From assembly GCA_950075905.1 (NCBI GenBank), contig CATMVR010000165.1, forward strand, positions 1 through 8,707: a stretch of DNA of 8,707 bases, written 5' to 3'. Of the stretch, positions 1-8,200 are shown piece after piece. Source of the stretch: an uncultured Persicitalea sp. (GTDB lineage Bacteria; Bacteroidota; Bacteroidia; Cytophagales; Spirosomataceae). Both the position numbers and the translations under genes were made by a program. Each line of letters starts with the position of its first letter. Within the stretch, counting starts at the first letter, position 1. A model generated the notes under the pieces. That model saw only the letters and a list, made by a program, of their open reading frames with translations, made no database searches and was not told the DNA's origin.

Positions 1-1
1 G

Positions 2-883
2 GTCATGGGAGAAGTTTTCTATTTTGATGTGCTCTCCTTCTTCAATGACCCCGACGGCTCCATAGCCTCCGTGTCGTATGCCGCCACCCTGCCCCCCGGC
101 ATTACGGCCAACGGTTCGCAGCTGGCGGGCAACCCCGCGGCGGTTGGCGAATACACCGTCAAAGTCATAGCGGTGGATGATAAGGGAGCGAAGACCGAAG
201 TTACGTTCAGGCTGATTGTGCAGAATCCCGAGTTACGCATAGTAATGTACCAGGCCAACAGTAACCCGAAAAAGAAGGTACGTGAAGTAGTCAACGGCGA
301 TATCATTCCCATGAGTACGCTACCTTCCGCGCTGAACCTCTTTGTGGAGAGCAATGCCAACATTACCCTGGTCCTGTTCGACCTGACGGGGCCCATTGTC
401 CGAAAGGACGCCGACGAAGCCAGGCCCTTTGGACTTTTCGGCGATGAGGGAAGTTTCAAGCCGGTCATCGGCACGTACAGGCTGCGGGTAGTTGCCTATC
501 GCAATGCCACCGAAGTCGTAAGCCGGAGCATCAAGTTTGACATTATCCGGGCTGGCAATAGTCCAGTACGCCAGGGGGTAGAAGAGTACCTGCCCCTCTC
601 CGTAGCCGAGCTTTGGAAACCCTATCCCAACCCCTTTACCGACCGGGTACGGGTTCAGCTTGCATCGGAGGGGTACACGGGTATCCAATCTCTGGAAGTC
701 TTCTCGGCTGATGGCAAAGCGCTGCCCCTGACCCCCGCTATGTGGAAAGTAGACGAGTACCTGCTTGAAATCAACTTTTCAGGCATAGCCCTTAGCCCCG
801 GAATATACCTGTTGAGAATTGCGGAGAAAAACGGCAGGCAGCGAACGTTTCGAATTTCAAAAAGTACGTCTGGTTTTCCCTGA
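2..883 (+). CDS. Secreted Ig-like protein with C-terminal T9SS type A sorting domain (5' partial)
   Basis: This is the C-terminal part of a larger exported protein. The reading frame is open to the left edge, so the first ATG at position 5 is probably internal. The first ~70 residues look like a putative-Ig/cadherin-like module: a DPDGS motif, then LPPGI and a GEYTVKVIAVDDKGAKT strand pair. A second beta-rich module follows at about 230-545, with LVLFDLTGP and a GTYRLRVVAY strand. After a short linker, positions 611-877 hold the sorting domain: the PYPNPF motif at 620-637, then an FSADGK turn and a GIYLLRI strand, ending in a basic tail. In this family the domain directs export across the outer membrane by the type IX secretion system and is then removed. 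The catalytic or binding part, if any, lies outside the window, so the function of the whole protein is unknown. The gene is convergent with the kinase that follows. Confidence 0.85.
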   Translation, partial: VMGEVFYFDVLSFFNDPDGSIASVSYAATLPPGITANGSQLAGNPAAVGEYTVKVIAVDDKGAKTEVTFRLIVQNPELRIVMYQANSNPKKKVREVVNGDIIPMSTLPSALNLFVESNANITLVLFDLTGPIVRKDADEARPFGLFGDEGSFKPVIGTYRLRVVAYRNATEVVSRSIKFDIIRAGNSPVRQGVEEYLPLSVAELWKPYPNPFTDRVRVQLASEGYTGIQSLEVFSADGKALPLTPAMWKVDEYLLEINFSGIALSPGIYLLRIAEKNGRQRTFRISKSTSGFP

Positions 884-927
884 GTAAAGGTCGAACCGGA
901 TAGTAAACCCCATTCGCTATATGCACA

Positions 928-1776
928 CTAGGAAATGAGATCGGGGCGATGGAAACGAAGAAGCCCCGGCATGGGGCTTTTTTGTATATTACCCAGCCGT
1001 AAACCCTCTTCGGCCAGAGCTTGTTTCAGGGCAGCCTCGAAGTAGTAGGCTACCGACCCCGTAAAATGGACCGGGAAACTCCGGGCGTCGGGATGTTTGC
1101 AGACATACATTTTCAAAAAAGCTCGAAAGGCATTTTTCAGCATTTCCTGCACAAACGGATCGTCCTGGTGCTGGCTCAGAAACGGGGTGAAGGTAGCAAA
1201 GAAACGGTTGGGAAAGGGCTGCTTATAAGCCCGGTCCAGTACGGTCAGGCGTGCTATCTCCGGGTAGGCACTCCGGAAAGCCTCGTGCAGCGCCGCGGGC
1301 AACTCGCGGTGCAGGTAGTGAACCACCAGCTGTTTGCCCAGGTACCCGCCGCTGCCTTCATCGCCGAGCCAAAAGCCCAGCGAGCCGATGTTATTCACAA
1401 TCTTCTCACCGTCGTAGAGGCAGTTGTTCGACCCGGTGCCCAGGATGCAGGCTATACCGGGCTCGTGCCCGCACAGCGCCCGGGCGGCAGCAAGCAGGTC
1501 GCTGTTTATCTCCATGCTCTCTGCGGTGGGAAATACCTCCGTCAATGCCTCGCGCACGGGCCGGCTACTGGCTTCATCGGCGCAGCCCGCTCCGTAAAAA
1601 AATATCTGCCGGATCGTTCCCGCAATTCGGGGCGCCACCTCTCGCCGCAGGGTGTCAGCAATGACCGCCGGGGTCTGGTAAAAAGGGTTGATACCCGCCG
1701 ACTGAAAAGAGCCGGTATCCGCCCCGGCCACCAGCCAGTCGGTTTTGGTGGAGCCACTGTCTGCCAGTAGTATCAT
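928..1776 (-). CDS. BadF/BadG-type ATPase, N-acetylglucosamine-kinase-like sugar kinase
   Basis: The 282-residue protein belongs to the ASKHA (actin/hexokinase-like) fold kinases of the BadF/BadG/BcrA/BcrD group. In Bacteroidota such proteins are usually annotated as N-acetylglucosamine kinases, which phosphorylate amino sugars in the cytoplasm with ATP. The phosphate-1 loop DSGSTKTDW is at residues 6-14. GTGSNN at 113-118 is the phosphate-2 loop. GFWLGDEGSGGYLG spans 134-147, and FTGSVAYYF near 238 is the adenosine-site glycine motif. The ending KSPMPGLLRFH is typical of the family's C-terminus, so the gene looks complete. The ATG at 1776 overlaps the stop of the upstream cytochrome b5-like gene as ATGA, which implies one transcript and coupled translation. 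No murQ or other amino-sugar gene is adjacent, so the exact substrate is inferred from the family only. Confidence 0.85.
   Translation of the reverse strand: MILLADSGSTKTDWLVAGADTGSFQSAGINPFYQTPAVIADTLRREVAPRIAGTIRQIFFYGAGCADEASSRPVREALTEVFPTAESMEINSDLLAAARALCGHEPGIACILGTGSNNCLYDGEKIVNNIGSLGFWLGDEGSGGYLGKQLVVHYLHRELPAALHEAFRSAYPEIARLTVLDRAYKQPFPNRFFATFTPFLSQHQDDPFVQEMLKNAFRAFLKMYVCKHPDARSFPVHFTGSVAYYFEAALKQALAEEGLRLGNIQKSPMPGLLRFHRPDLIS
958..983 (+). terminator. Rho-independent terminator for the T9SS gene, inside the convergent kinase gene
   Basis: The 7-bp stem AAGCCCC (961-967) and GGGGCTT (973-979) encloses a 5-base loop and runs into a T run ending at 983. A/G bases at 958-960 can extend the stem against the T run. 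The T run lies on the plus-strand side, so it fits termination of the T9SS gene about 80-100 bases after its stop codon. The element lies within the last codons of the minus-strand kinase. Confidence 0.6.
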
Positions 1777-2000
1777 ATCAATTTTCCGATAATAGTAAAA
1801 CGCTCAAATACCCGGTCGGTGTGGGGGGCATCGGGAAGCTCGTCTGTCAGGTCCTGTCCCGCCCAGTGCTCGTAGTGCTTTCCGTTACGCCACAGGCGCG
1901 AGGCAGATACGTCATAAATAAGGCCCCGGTACGCGCACCATATTTCTTCACGATCCTGGCCATTGCGTAGGGCAAGCTGAGCGCGGGAATATTCTTTCAT
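1773..2000 (-). CDS. Small stand-alone cytochrome b5-like heme/steroid-binding protein
   Basis: The 75-residue protein is the size of a lone cytochrome b5-like domain of the 'predicted heme/steroid binding protein' type. Visible family signatures are YDVSASRLWRNGKH (residues 29-42), HWAGQDLT (45-52), DAPHTD (57-62) and the ending IIGKL. Likely heme-ligand candidates are His42 or His45 and His60. The classical HPGG motif of eukaryotic cytochrome b5 is absent, as is normal for this bacterial subgroup. There is no signal peptide or membrane segment, so it is probably cytoplasmic. The frame is open further upstream to 2177, but that extension has no family similarity and reaches back over the divergent lipoprotein start, so I chose the ATG at 2000. 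The gene overlaps the downstream kinase by four bases (ATGA). Its partner and electron-transfer role, if any, are unknown. Confidence 0.8.
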   Translation of the reverse strand: MKEYSRAQLALRNGQDREEIWCAYRGLIYDVSASRLWRNGKHYEHWAGQDLTDELPDAPHTDRVFERFTIIGKLI

Positions 2001-2162
2001 AGCAACCAGCCGGATACCGGATAATAGATTTTTAGTAGTAAGTGCTTTGTAACGGGGCCGTAAATGTATAAATTGTAGTTCGTTTTGTGAATACCTGTCC
2101 CAGTTGATATGGTAAAACGCAAAAAATTCGTTCTTTTGAAGAAAAAAAACGTTCACCGGGAT

Positions 2163-2609
2163 ATGAAAAGAATTCAACCTATTATTTGGGGACTGTTTGT
2201 GGCCATCGGGCTATTCTCAATTGGCTGCAAAAAAGATCCACCACCTCTTTCTGAACGCATTGCCAAAACCTGGTCAGCTTCTACCATTCGTGAGGGAAGC
2301 GCCGTGGTGTTCACGAAAGGAGGCGCCAGCAACGCGAAGCCCGGCTACGCCAACTGGAAACTGGTATTGACCAGCTCCGGCTCTGTGACCTATACCGAAT
2401 TTGATGGCAACGTCTTTACAGGTCAGTGGGAGCTGAGCGGGGATAAAAAACTGATTTTGAAAAACCTTAACCCGCAGCCTACCGGCACCGGGGGTACCAT
2501 CGAGTTTGATATCACCTCGTTTGAAGATACCATGATGACCCTTACCCGCACTACGTCGAGCGTCAAAACGGGCGGAACCGTCAACCAGTATACTCTTTCC
2601 AATCCGTAG
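2163..2609 (+). CDS. Lipocalin-like outer lipoprotein (hypothetical)
   Basis: The 148-residue protein starts with a short basic N-terminus (MKR), a hydrophobic stretch and a lipobox ending LFSIGC, with the acylated cysteine at residue 22. It is therefore a signal-peptidase-II lipoprotein. CKKDPPPLSERIAKTW follows, an opening often seen in Bacteroidota lipocalin-like domain proteins: a short linker, then an 'xxGxW' type first strand. The rest is a run of short beta-strands (NWKLVLTSSGSVTYTEF, GQWELSGDKKLILKN, MMTLTRTTSS) consistent with a small barrel or half-barrel. The frame is open back to 2109, but the extension is lysine-rich and would spoil the signal peptide, so the ATG at 2163 is preferred. 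The gene is divergent from the cytochrome b5-like gene and is followed by its own terminator. Ligand and role cannot be told from the sequence. Confidence 0.8.
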   Translation: MKRIQPIIWGLFVAIGLFSIGCKKDPPPLSERIAKTWSASTIREGSAVVFTKGGASNAKPGYANWKLVLTSSGSVTYTEFDGNVFTGQWELSGDKKLILKNLNPQPTGTGGTIEFDITSFEDTMMTLTRTTSSVKTGGTVNQYTLSNP

Positions 2610-2632
2610 GGGTTGATTTCATCTCTAATTCA

Positions 2633-2676
2633 AAGAAGCCGGTTCGATCCTGAACCGGCTTCTTCTTGTTTTTGTT
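2633..2676 (+). terminator. Rho-independent terminator after the lipoprotein gene
   Basis: A perfect 13-bp stem (arms 2633-2645 and 2652-2664, beginning AAGAAGCCGG) closes a 6-base loop and is followed by a T-rich tail, CTTGTTTTTGTT. It lies 24 bases after the lipoprotein stop and only 22 bases before the thiL ATG. Confidence 0.85.
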
Positions 2677-2686
2677 ACTTTTTACT

Positions 2687-3718
2687 ATGTCAGAAACACG
2701 TACCGAAATTGCCTCTCTGGGAGAGTTTGGCCTGATCCAGCGATTGAGCCAGGGCTTTGAAGCCACCCTGCCCGATACCGTCAAAGGTATCGGCGACGAC
2801 ACCGCCGTTATAGATCTGGGCCACGAATATGGCCTCCTCACCACCGACCTGCTGCTGGAAGGGGTCCATTTTGACCTTACATTTTCGCCGCTCCGCCATC
2901 TGGGCTACAAGGCTATTGCCGTCAACGTCTCAGACATCGCCGCCATGAACGGCACTCCGGGGCAGGTGACGGTAAGCCTTGCCATCAGCAACCGTTTCTC
3001 GGTGGAAGCCCTTGAAGATCTGTACGCCGGCATCAAGGCCGCCTGCGCCGATTTTAGGGTAGATCTGGTGGGAGGGGATACCTCTTCTTCGCGCTCCGGC
3101 TTGCTGATTTCGGTGAGTGTATTTGGTAAGGTAGCTAAGGAAAAGATAGCCTACCGCGCTACTGCCCGCCCCAATGACCTGCTGTGTGTGACCGGCGATC
3201 TGGGAGGAGCCTACCTGGGCTTGCAGGTGCTGGAACGGGAAAAGCAGGTGTACCTGGCCAATCCGGGCATGCAGCCGCAGCTGAAAGGCAATGAGTACAT
3301 CATTCAACGGCAGCTAAAACCCGAAGCCCGCATGGACGTGGTCTACGAGCTCGACGAAGCAGGGGTGATACCCACCTCCATGATCGACGTATCAGACGGT
3401 ATGGCCTCAGACCTGCTCCACATCTGTTCGCAGTCAGGGGTAGGAGCCATGGTCTTTGAAGAAAACCTGCCCATCGACGAGCAGGTGTATCTGGCCGCCA
3501 CCGAGCTGAATCTGAGCCCACTGACCGCTGCCATGAATGGCGGAGAGGACTACGAACTGCTGTTCACGATCCGGCAGGCCGACTATGATAAAATCAAGAA
3601 TAACCCCAAGGTGAGCGTCATTGGCTATATCACCGATCAGCCCGATGTGGTGCAACTTACTTCAAAAGGAGGAAACAAAGTGCCCATCACCGCCCAGGGC
3701 TGGAACCACTTCTCTTAA
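2687..3718 (+). CDS. thiL: Thiamine-monophosphate kinase
   Basis: ThiL uses ATP to convert thiamine monophosphate to thiamine diphosphate, the last step of cofactor synthesis, in the cytoplasm. The 343-residue length is normal. Family motifs appear in order: GIGDD (residues 34-38, metal/ATP site), TTDLLLEGVHFD (52-63), NVSDIAAMNG (80-89), GGDT (129-132), a GDLGGAYLGL turn, DVSDG (234-238) and NGGEDYELL (284-291) near the C-terminus. The acidic metal-binding residues expected for this PurM/AIR-synthase-like fold are present. The frame is open to a TTG at 2666 inside the preceding terminator's T tract. The ATG at 2687 gives MSETRTEIASLGEFGLI, the usual family beginning. No other thiamine gene is adjacent. 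The upstream terminator suggests that thiL has its own promoter. Confidence 0.95.
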   Translation: MSETRTEIASLGEFGLIQRLSQGFEATLPDTVKGIGDDTAVIDLGHEYGLLTTDLLLEGVHFDLTFSPLRHLGYKAIAVNVSDIAAMNGTPGQVTVSLAISNRFSVEALEDLYAGIKAACADFRVDLVGGDTSSSRSGLLISVSVFGKVAKEKIAYRATARPNDLLCVTGDLGGAYLGLQVLEREKQVYLANPGMQPQLKGNEYIIQRQLKPEARMDVVYELDEAGVIPTSMIDVSDGMASDLLHICSQSGVGAMVFEENLPIDEQVYLAATELNLSPLTAAMNGGEDYELLFTIRQADYDKIKNNPKVSVIGYITDQPDVVQLTSKGGNKVPITAQGWNHFS

Positions 3719-3760
3719 AAAAAAGGCGGAGTCTGGATGATTCAGACTCCGCCTTTTTTT
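3717..3760. terminator. Bidirectional terminator between thiL and manC
   Basis: The stem GGCGGAGTCTG (3725-3735) pairs perfectly with its complement at 3743-3753. It can be extended by a G-U and an A-T pair around a TGA loop. Eight A residues (3717-3724, starting within the thiL stop codon) precede the stem, and seven T residues (3754-3760) follow it. Each strand therefore reads as a hairpin plus U-tract, serving both thiL and the convergent manC. Confidence 0.92.
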
Positions 3761-3774
3761 GTATTTTCTGGCAC

Positions 3775-4842
3775 CTAGATATACTTGGCGTTCAGCTCCT
3801 TGGCCTCCGATACTAGCTCCTTTACTTTCTGCTCGTCGTCTTTGCCGCATATCAGCAGGACGCCATCGTACTCGGCAACGATAAAATTTTCGAGACCATT
3901 CACCACCACCAGCTTGTCTTTCGGGGTCTTGATAATGCAGCCACGGGTATCGTGCAGCAGCAGGGTCCCCTCAGCCACATTCTCGTTTTCGTCTTTATCA
4001 GACACCTCATAAAGTGACTTCCAGGTACCCAGGTCCGACCAGCCAAAGCTGCTCAGTACTACGTGTACATTGTCCGCTTTTTCCATGATACCGTTGTCAA
4101 TGGAGATGCTTCCGCAGTGCGAGTAGGCTTTATTGATGTAGGTAGCCTCATCGGGCGTGAAGTAGTGCTCCTCTCCCTCCTCAAACAGCTCGGCCATGTC
4201 GGGCAAGTACTTCTTAACGGCCGCCTTCAGGGCCTGCACGTTCCAGACAAAAATGCCGGCGTTTCAGACAAAGTCACCGCTTTCCAGAAACTGCACTGCC
4301 AAATCATGATGAGGCTTTTCGGTAAAAGTCTTTACCTTTTTGACGGTTCGCTTATCAGGTAGATATTGTATATAACCGTAGCCGGTATCGGGCCGCGTGG
4401 GCTGAATGCCCAGCGTCACCAGAATATCCTCCATCCGGGTAGCACCCAGCGCCACCCGGATAGTATCCCGGAATACCTCTTCTTTCAGAATAATGTGGTC
4501 AGCTGGTGCTACCACGATATTTGCGTTGGGATTGCGGGTGCCAATCTTATAGCAGGCATAGGCAATACAGGGGGCGGTATTTCGCCGGTGGGGTTCCAGC
4601 AGGATCTGATCTGCGCCCAGCTGGGGCAGTTGTTTTTGCACCAGCTCCTGATACTCGCTACTCGTAACGATATAGATGTTCTCCACCGGGCATATTCCAT
4701 CAAACCGCGACACGGTCTGCTGGAGCAGTGACTGCCCCGTACCGAGCACGTCATGAAATTGCTTGGGGTAGCTGGTACGGCTAAAAGGCCAGAAACGCGT
4801 TCCGACTCCACCAGCCATGATAATTACATAGGTATCTTGCAT
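3775..4842 (-). pseudogene. manC: Mannose-1-phosphate guanylyltransferase interrupted by an in-frame TGA
   Basis: The intact protein would make GDP-mannose from mannose 1-phosphate and GTP, for surface polysaccharide or glycoprotein glycans. Read through, the gene encodes 355 residues, the usual length of the single-domain enzyme. Motifs present are GGVGTRFWPFSR (11-22) with Lys27, PADH (113-116), TGYGYI (153-158), FTEKP (173-177), DNGIMEK (249-255) and WSDLGTW (268-274). Codon 193 (4266-4264) is TGA, preceded by ESGDFV and followed by NAGIFVW. The family normally has Trp there (WNAGIF), so a single TGG-to-TGA change explains it. Both halves are in one frame and otherwise well preserved. The second half has no nearby ATG, so it is not a plausible separate gene. 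The 192-residue product would lack half of the catalytic domain. A recent nonsense mutation or a base-call error are the main explanations. Confidence 0.88.
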
Positions 4843-5293
4843 AGGTATACGCTGTGTATGGATTAGTTTTAGATAACAAAGCTATTAATTTTCCAGAACT
4901 AACCTTTTCTCAAAAATTCATCGGTACATATCGTTGCATTTTCTCCAAAAAAATCATCTCAGTCCGAAAGTCGCTTTCGGGCATTTCTCTCATGGATATT
5001 CACCCGCAGGGCAGGATGCATACGTAGTGGATAAAACGGGAGGGCACCCACTGGGAATCCGTATTTTTATAAATTGTAACCTAGCAATGCACGGCTGTCA
5101 GATTATTAAGTAGCCGATATACAGTTTTAAATCCCCTCCGGTAGGTACATCCTCTTTCAATTTAGGATTTTTTGAATATAAGTGAAATGAAGAATTGTAA
5201 TTTTTAAATAATTTGATGAAAAAATTGAATTATAGTGTTACTTATCTATAATATTACATCTAAATAACCAAACTAAAAACCATTTCTATCTGT
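4843..5293. promoter_or_regulatory. 451-base divergent intergenic region, manC / TonB-dependent receptor
   Basis: No convincing coding sequence is visible here. The half next to the receptor (about 5155-5290) is strongly AT-rich, as expected for a promoter. It contains TTGAAT (5225-5230) and TATAAT (5247-5252) 16 bases apart, and a near-match to TAnnTTTG (TAATTTTT, 5198-5205), but no perfect Bacteroidota promoter. A short inverted repeat, CCGAAAG/CTTTCGG with a 3-base loop, is at 4964-4980. I see no riboswitch or operator that I can name. Confidence 0.35.
4877..4884 (-). promoter_or_regulatory. Candidate -7 promoter element for manC
   Basis: On the minus strand this reads TAGCTTTG, a perfect match to the Bacteroidota -7 consensus TAnnTTTG. 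It lies about 35 bases upstream of the manC ATG, giving a plausible leader of roughly 25-30 bases. A TTTG occurs further upstream on the same strand (4914-4911), but its 26-base spacing is longer than the usual ~19-21, so the -33 element is uncertain. Confidence 0.4.
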
Positions 5294-8200
5294 ATGTGTA
5301 AACGATTTACCAGAATGGCATCGCACGCCTTCGCGATGCTGCTAATTGTACTTGGTACCTCTGTTGCCTTTGGGCAAGACGGGACCACCAAAGTAGGTGG
5401 GCGAATACTGGATGCTGGTACAAAAGACGGCCTGATTGGCGTGAGTGTTCAGGTAAAGGGGAAGGTCATTGGAACCATTACCGACAGCGACGGAAAGTTT
5501 GAACTGACCACAACCACAGCTCCACCCTTTGTACTTGTTATAAGTTCGGTGGGGTACGAATCGCAGGAGATTGACATCAACGGCAATCGTACAAACCTGG
5601 AAATAGTTCTGAACGAGCAGGCCATTATGGGTCAGGAAGTCATTGTATCGGCCTCGCGTGTAGAGGAGAGCGTCATGAAATCGCCGGTGGCAGTGGAGCG
5701 CATGGACATCCGGGCGATCCGGGAAACGCCTTCGGCGAGCTTTTACGACGCCTTGTCCAACCTGAAAGGCATTGACCTTACTACGCAGGGACTCCTTTTC
5801 AAATCGGTGAACATGCGGGGCTTCGGCGCAACGGGAAACCCCCGTACTGTGCAGCTGATCGACGGAATGGACAACTCCGCCCCCGGCCTGAACTTCCCGA
5901 TTGACAATATTGTGGGTATTCCTGAACTGGATCTGGAAAGTGTGGACGTACTACCCGGTGCCGCTTCGGCCCTGTACGGTCCCAACGCCATCAATGGTCT
6001 GATCCTGATGAACAGCAAGAGTCCCTTCCTGTACCAGGGGCTGAGCGCGGTGGTGAAAACCGGCGTGATGAGCGCCACGAACCGCGACGTAGTTACGACG
6101 CCCTTCTACGATGGCTCAATCCGTTACGCCAAAGCTTTCAACAACAAGTTTGCCTTCAAAGTAAACCTCTCCTACATTCAGGCGCAGGACTGGCAGGCCA
6201 CTAACTACACCAACCTCAACGTGGGCGGGGTGCAAAACGGTACCCGCGGTGCGGGTGTTGACACCGACTACGACGGCATGAACGTCTACGGCGACGAAGT
6301 ACAAGCTAACCTGAGGACAGTTGGTCAGGGCCTTATTACTAAGGGACTGTTGCCAGCTTCGGCTCTCAGCTTGTTCCCAAGTGATAACGTAAGCAGGACC
6401 GGGTATATGGAGCGCGACCTCGTAGATTACAACACCAAGTCTTTCAAAGCCAATGTAGCGCTACACTACCGCATCAATGATAAAGTAGAAGCCGTGGGGC
6501 AGGTCAACTATGGCTATGGTACTACGGTGTATACGGGTACGGGCCGCTACTCACTCCGCAACTTTAACCTGACGCAGGCCAAGCTGGAACTGCGTGGCGA
6601 CAATTTTACCGTGCGCGCTTACACCACGCAGGAGCGCTCGGGTGACTCCTATCTGGCAGGCCTCACAGCGATTTCCATGCTCAATGAGTTCAAGAATCAC
6701 GAAACCTGGTTCGGACAATACGGGGGTGCTTTTGCCCAAGCCCGCCTGAGAGGCTTGCCCGAGGATCAGGCTCACCTGGCCGCCCGGCAGGCGGCCGACC
6801 AAGGTATGCCAATGCCCGGTACCGAAACCTTCAACACCTTACTCGACAAGTGGCGCGAAACACCCATTTCTCAGAAGGGCAGTAGCTTTCTGGATAAAAC
6901 CAACCTCTACCACGCTGAGGGACTTTACAACTTCAAGAATCAGATCAAGGTGGTAGACCTGCTCGTGGGAGCCAACGTACGTCAATACCAGCTGCGCTCG
7001 GAGGGTACCCTCTTTGCCGACATGAAAGATGGCCGCAACGGAACCATCGGCATCACCGAATTTGGCGGTTTTGCCCAGGTAGGTAAAACACTCTTCAACG
7101 ATCACCTGAAACTGACGGGCTCGCTGCGCTACGATAAGAACGAGAATTTCGACGGACAGTTTACGCCCCGTGTGTCAGCCGTAACCACCTTCGGCGACCA
7201 CAACATTCGCCTATCGTACCAGTCAGGCTTCCGGATTCCGACTACCCAAAACCAGTACATTGACCTTACTACCCCCAATGCGGTGCTGATCGGCGGTTTG
7301 TCGGAGTTTAACCAGCGTTACAACTTAGAAAAAGGCATCCTGCGTCAGAACCTTGATCCAGCGGTAGTAGCCCGTTACGCCGCCATGCCAGCCGTGATTC
7401 AGCAGGCAACGCAATATGCCACTGCAGCCATTACGCAGCAGGTAACCGCCGGCGTAACAGCCCAGGTTGACGCGGCAGTAAAGGCGGGTCAGATCCCCAA
7501 CAATCCGCAGGTCATTGCGGGAGCTATTCAGGCTGGCGTAGCAGCCACATTGCCTGGCGCCCTTCAGGCCAGCCTTCCAGGTACCATTGCTCAGGTACTC
7601 CCGGCATTTGCCGCCGCGGCTATCCCCAAGTACCAGGCGCCCGAGCTAAAACCAGAGCGTATTGCCTCCTATGAAATTGGCTATAAGGGATTGATCGGCA
7701 AGAAACTTTTTGTGGATGCCTACTACTATTTCAGCCAGTACACCAACTTCATTGGCAGCACGGTGATTATTGTACCTACACTACCAGCAGGTCCCGGTCT
7801 GCCCATCGAGTCGGGTGTAGCAAGCGCCAATACACGTATCCCTTACGCCCGGCCGGCCAATACCAACGAAGCCATCAATGTGCAGGGCTTTGCCATCGGG
7901 GCCGACTACTCGCTCTCGAAGGGATTCTTTGTAGGGGCCAATTTTGCCAACAACGAGCTGAACCGCTTCGTGCCTACGCCCGAGCAGCAGTACGCCGGCT
8001 TCAATACCCCCAAAAACCGCTACAACCTGAAATTTGGTAAGCGTCTGGGTAGCGGCGATAAGATTGGCTTCAACGTGGCCTTCCGTCACCAGGATGCCTT
8101 CGTGTGGGAGTCAGGCTTTGTGCAGCCCACCAACACAGCCGTGCCGCTGTTTAGCAACACCACCGTACAGGCCATCAACAACCTCGATGCTCAGGTTAGC

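Noticed and set aside
1021..1770. Long plus-strand open frame (249 codons) opposite the kinase gene
   Set aside because: It is antisense to a gene with clear family motifs, has no recognisable domain, and is explained by the GC-biased third positions of the real gene.
2001..2177. N-terminal extension of the cytochrome b5-like protein to 2177
   Set aside because: The added residues do not resemble the family and would extend across the divergent lipoprotein start; the ATG at 2000 gives the normal single-domain length.
3775..4239. Second half of manC as an independent gene starting at GTG 4239
   Set aside because: It begins in the middle of the nucleotidyltransferase fold, has no promoter or plausible start, and continues the upstream frame exactly.
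4264..4266. TGA as selenocysteine or as a genome-wide Trp codon
   Set aside because: The family residue here is Trp, not Cys or Sec, the enzyme has no selenoprotein members that I know of, and TGA ends other intact genes in the window while Trp is TGG.
4964..4980. Inverted repeat CCGAAAG/CTTTCGG as a terminator or operator
   Set aside because: The stem is only 7 bp and no T run follows directly on the plus strand. On the minus strand the T run is about 8 bases away. There is no gene whose end it would serve.
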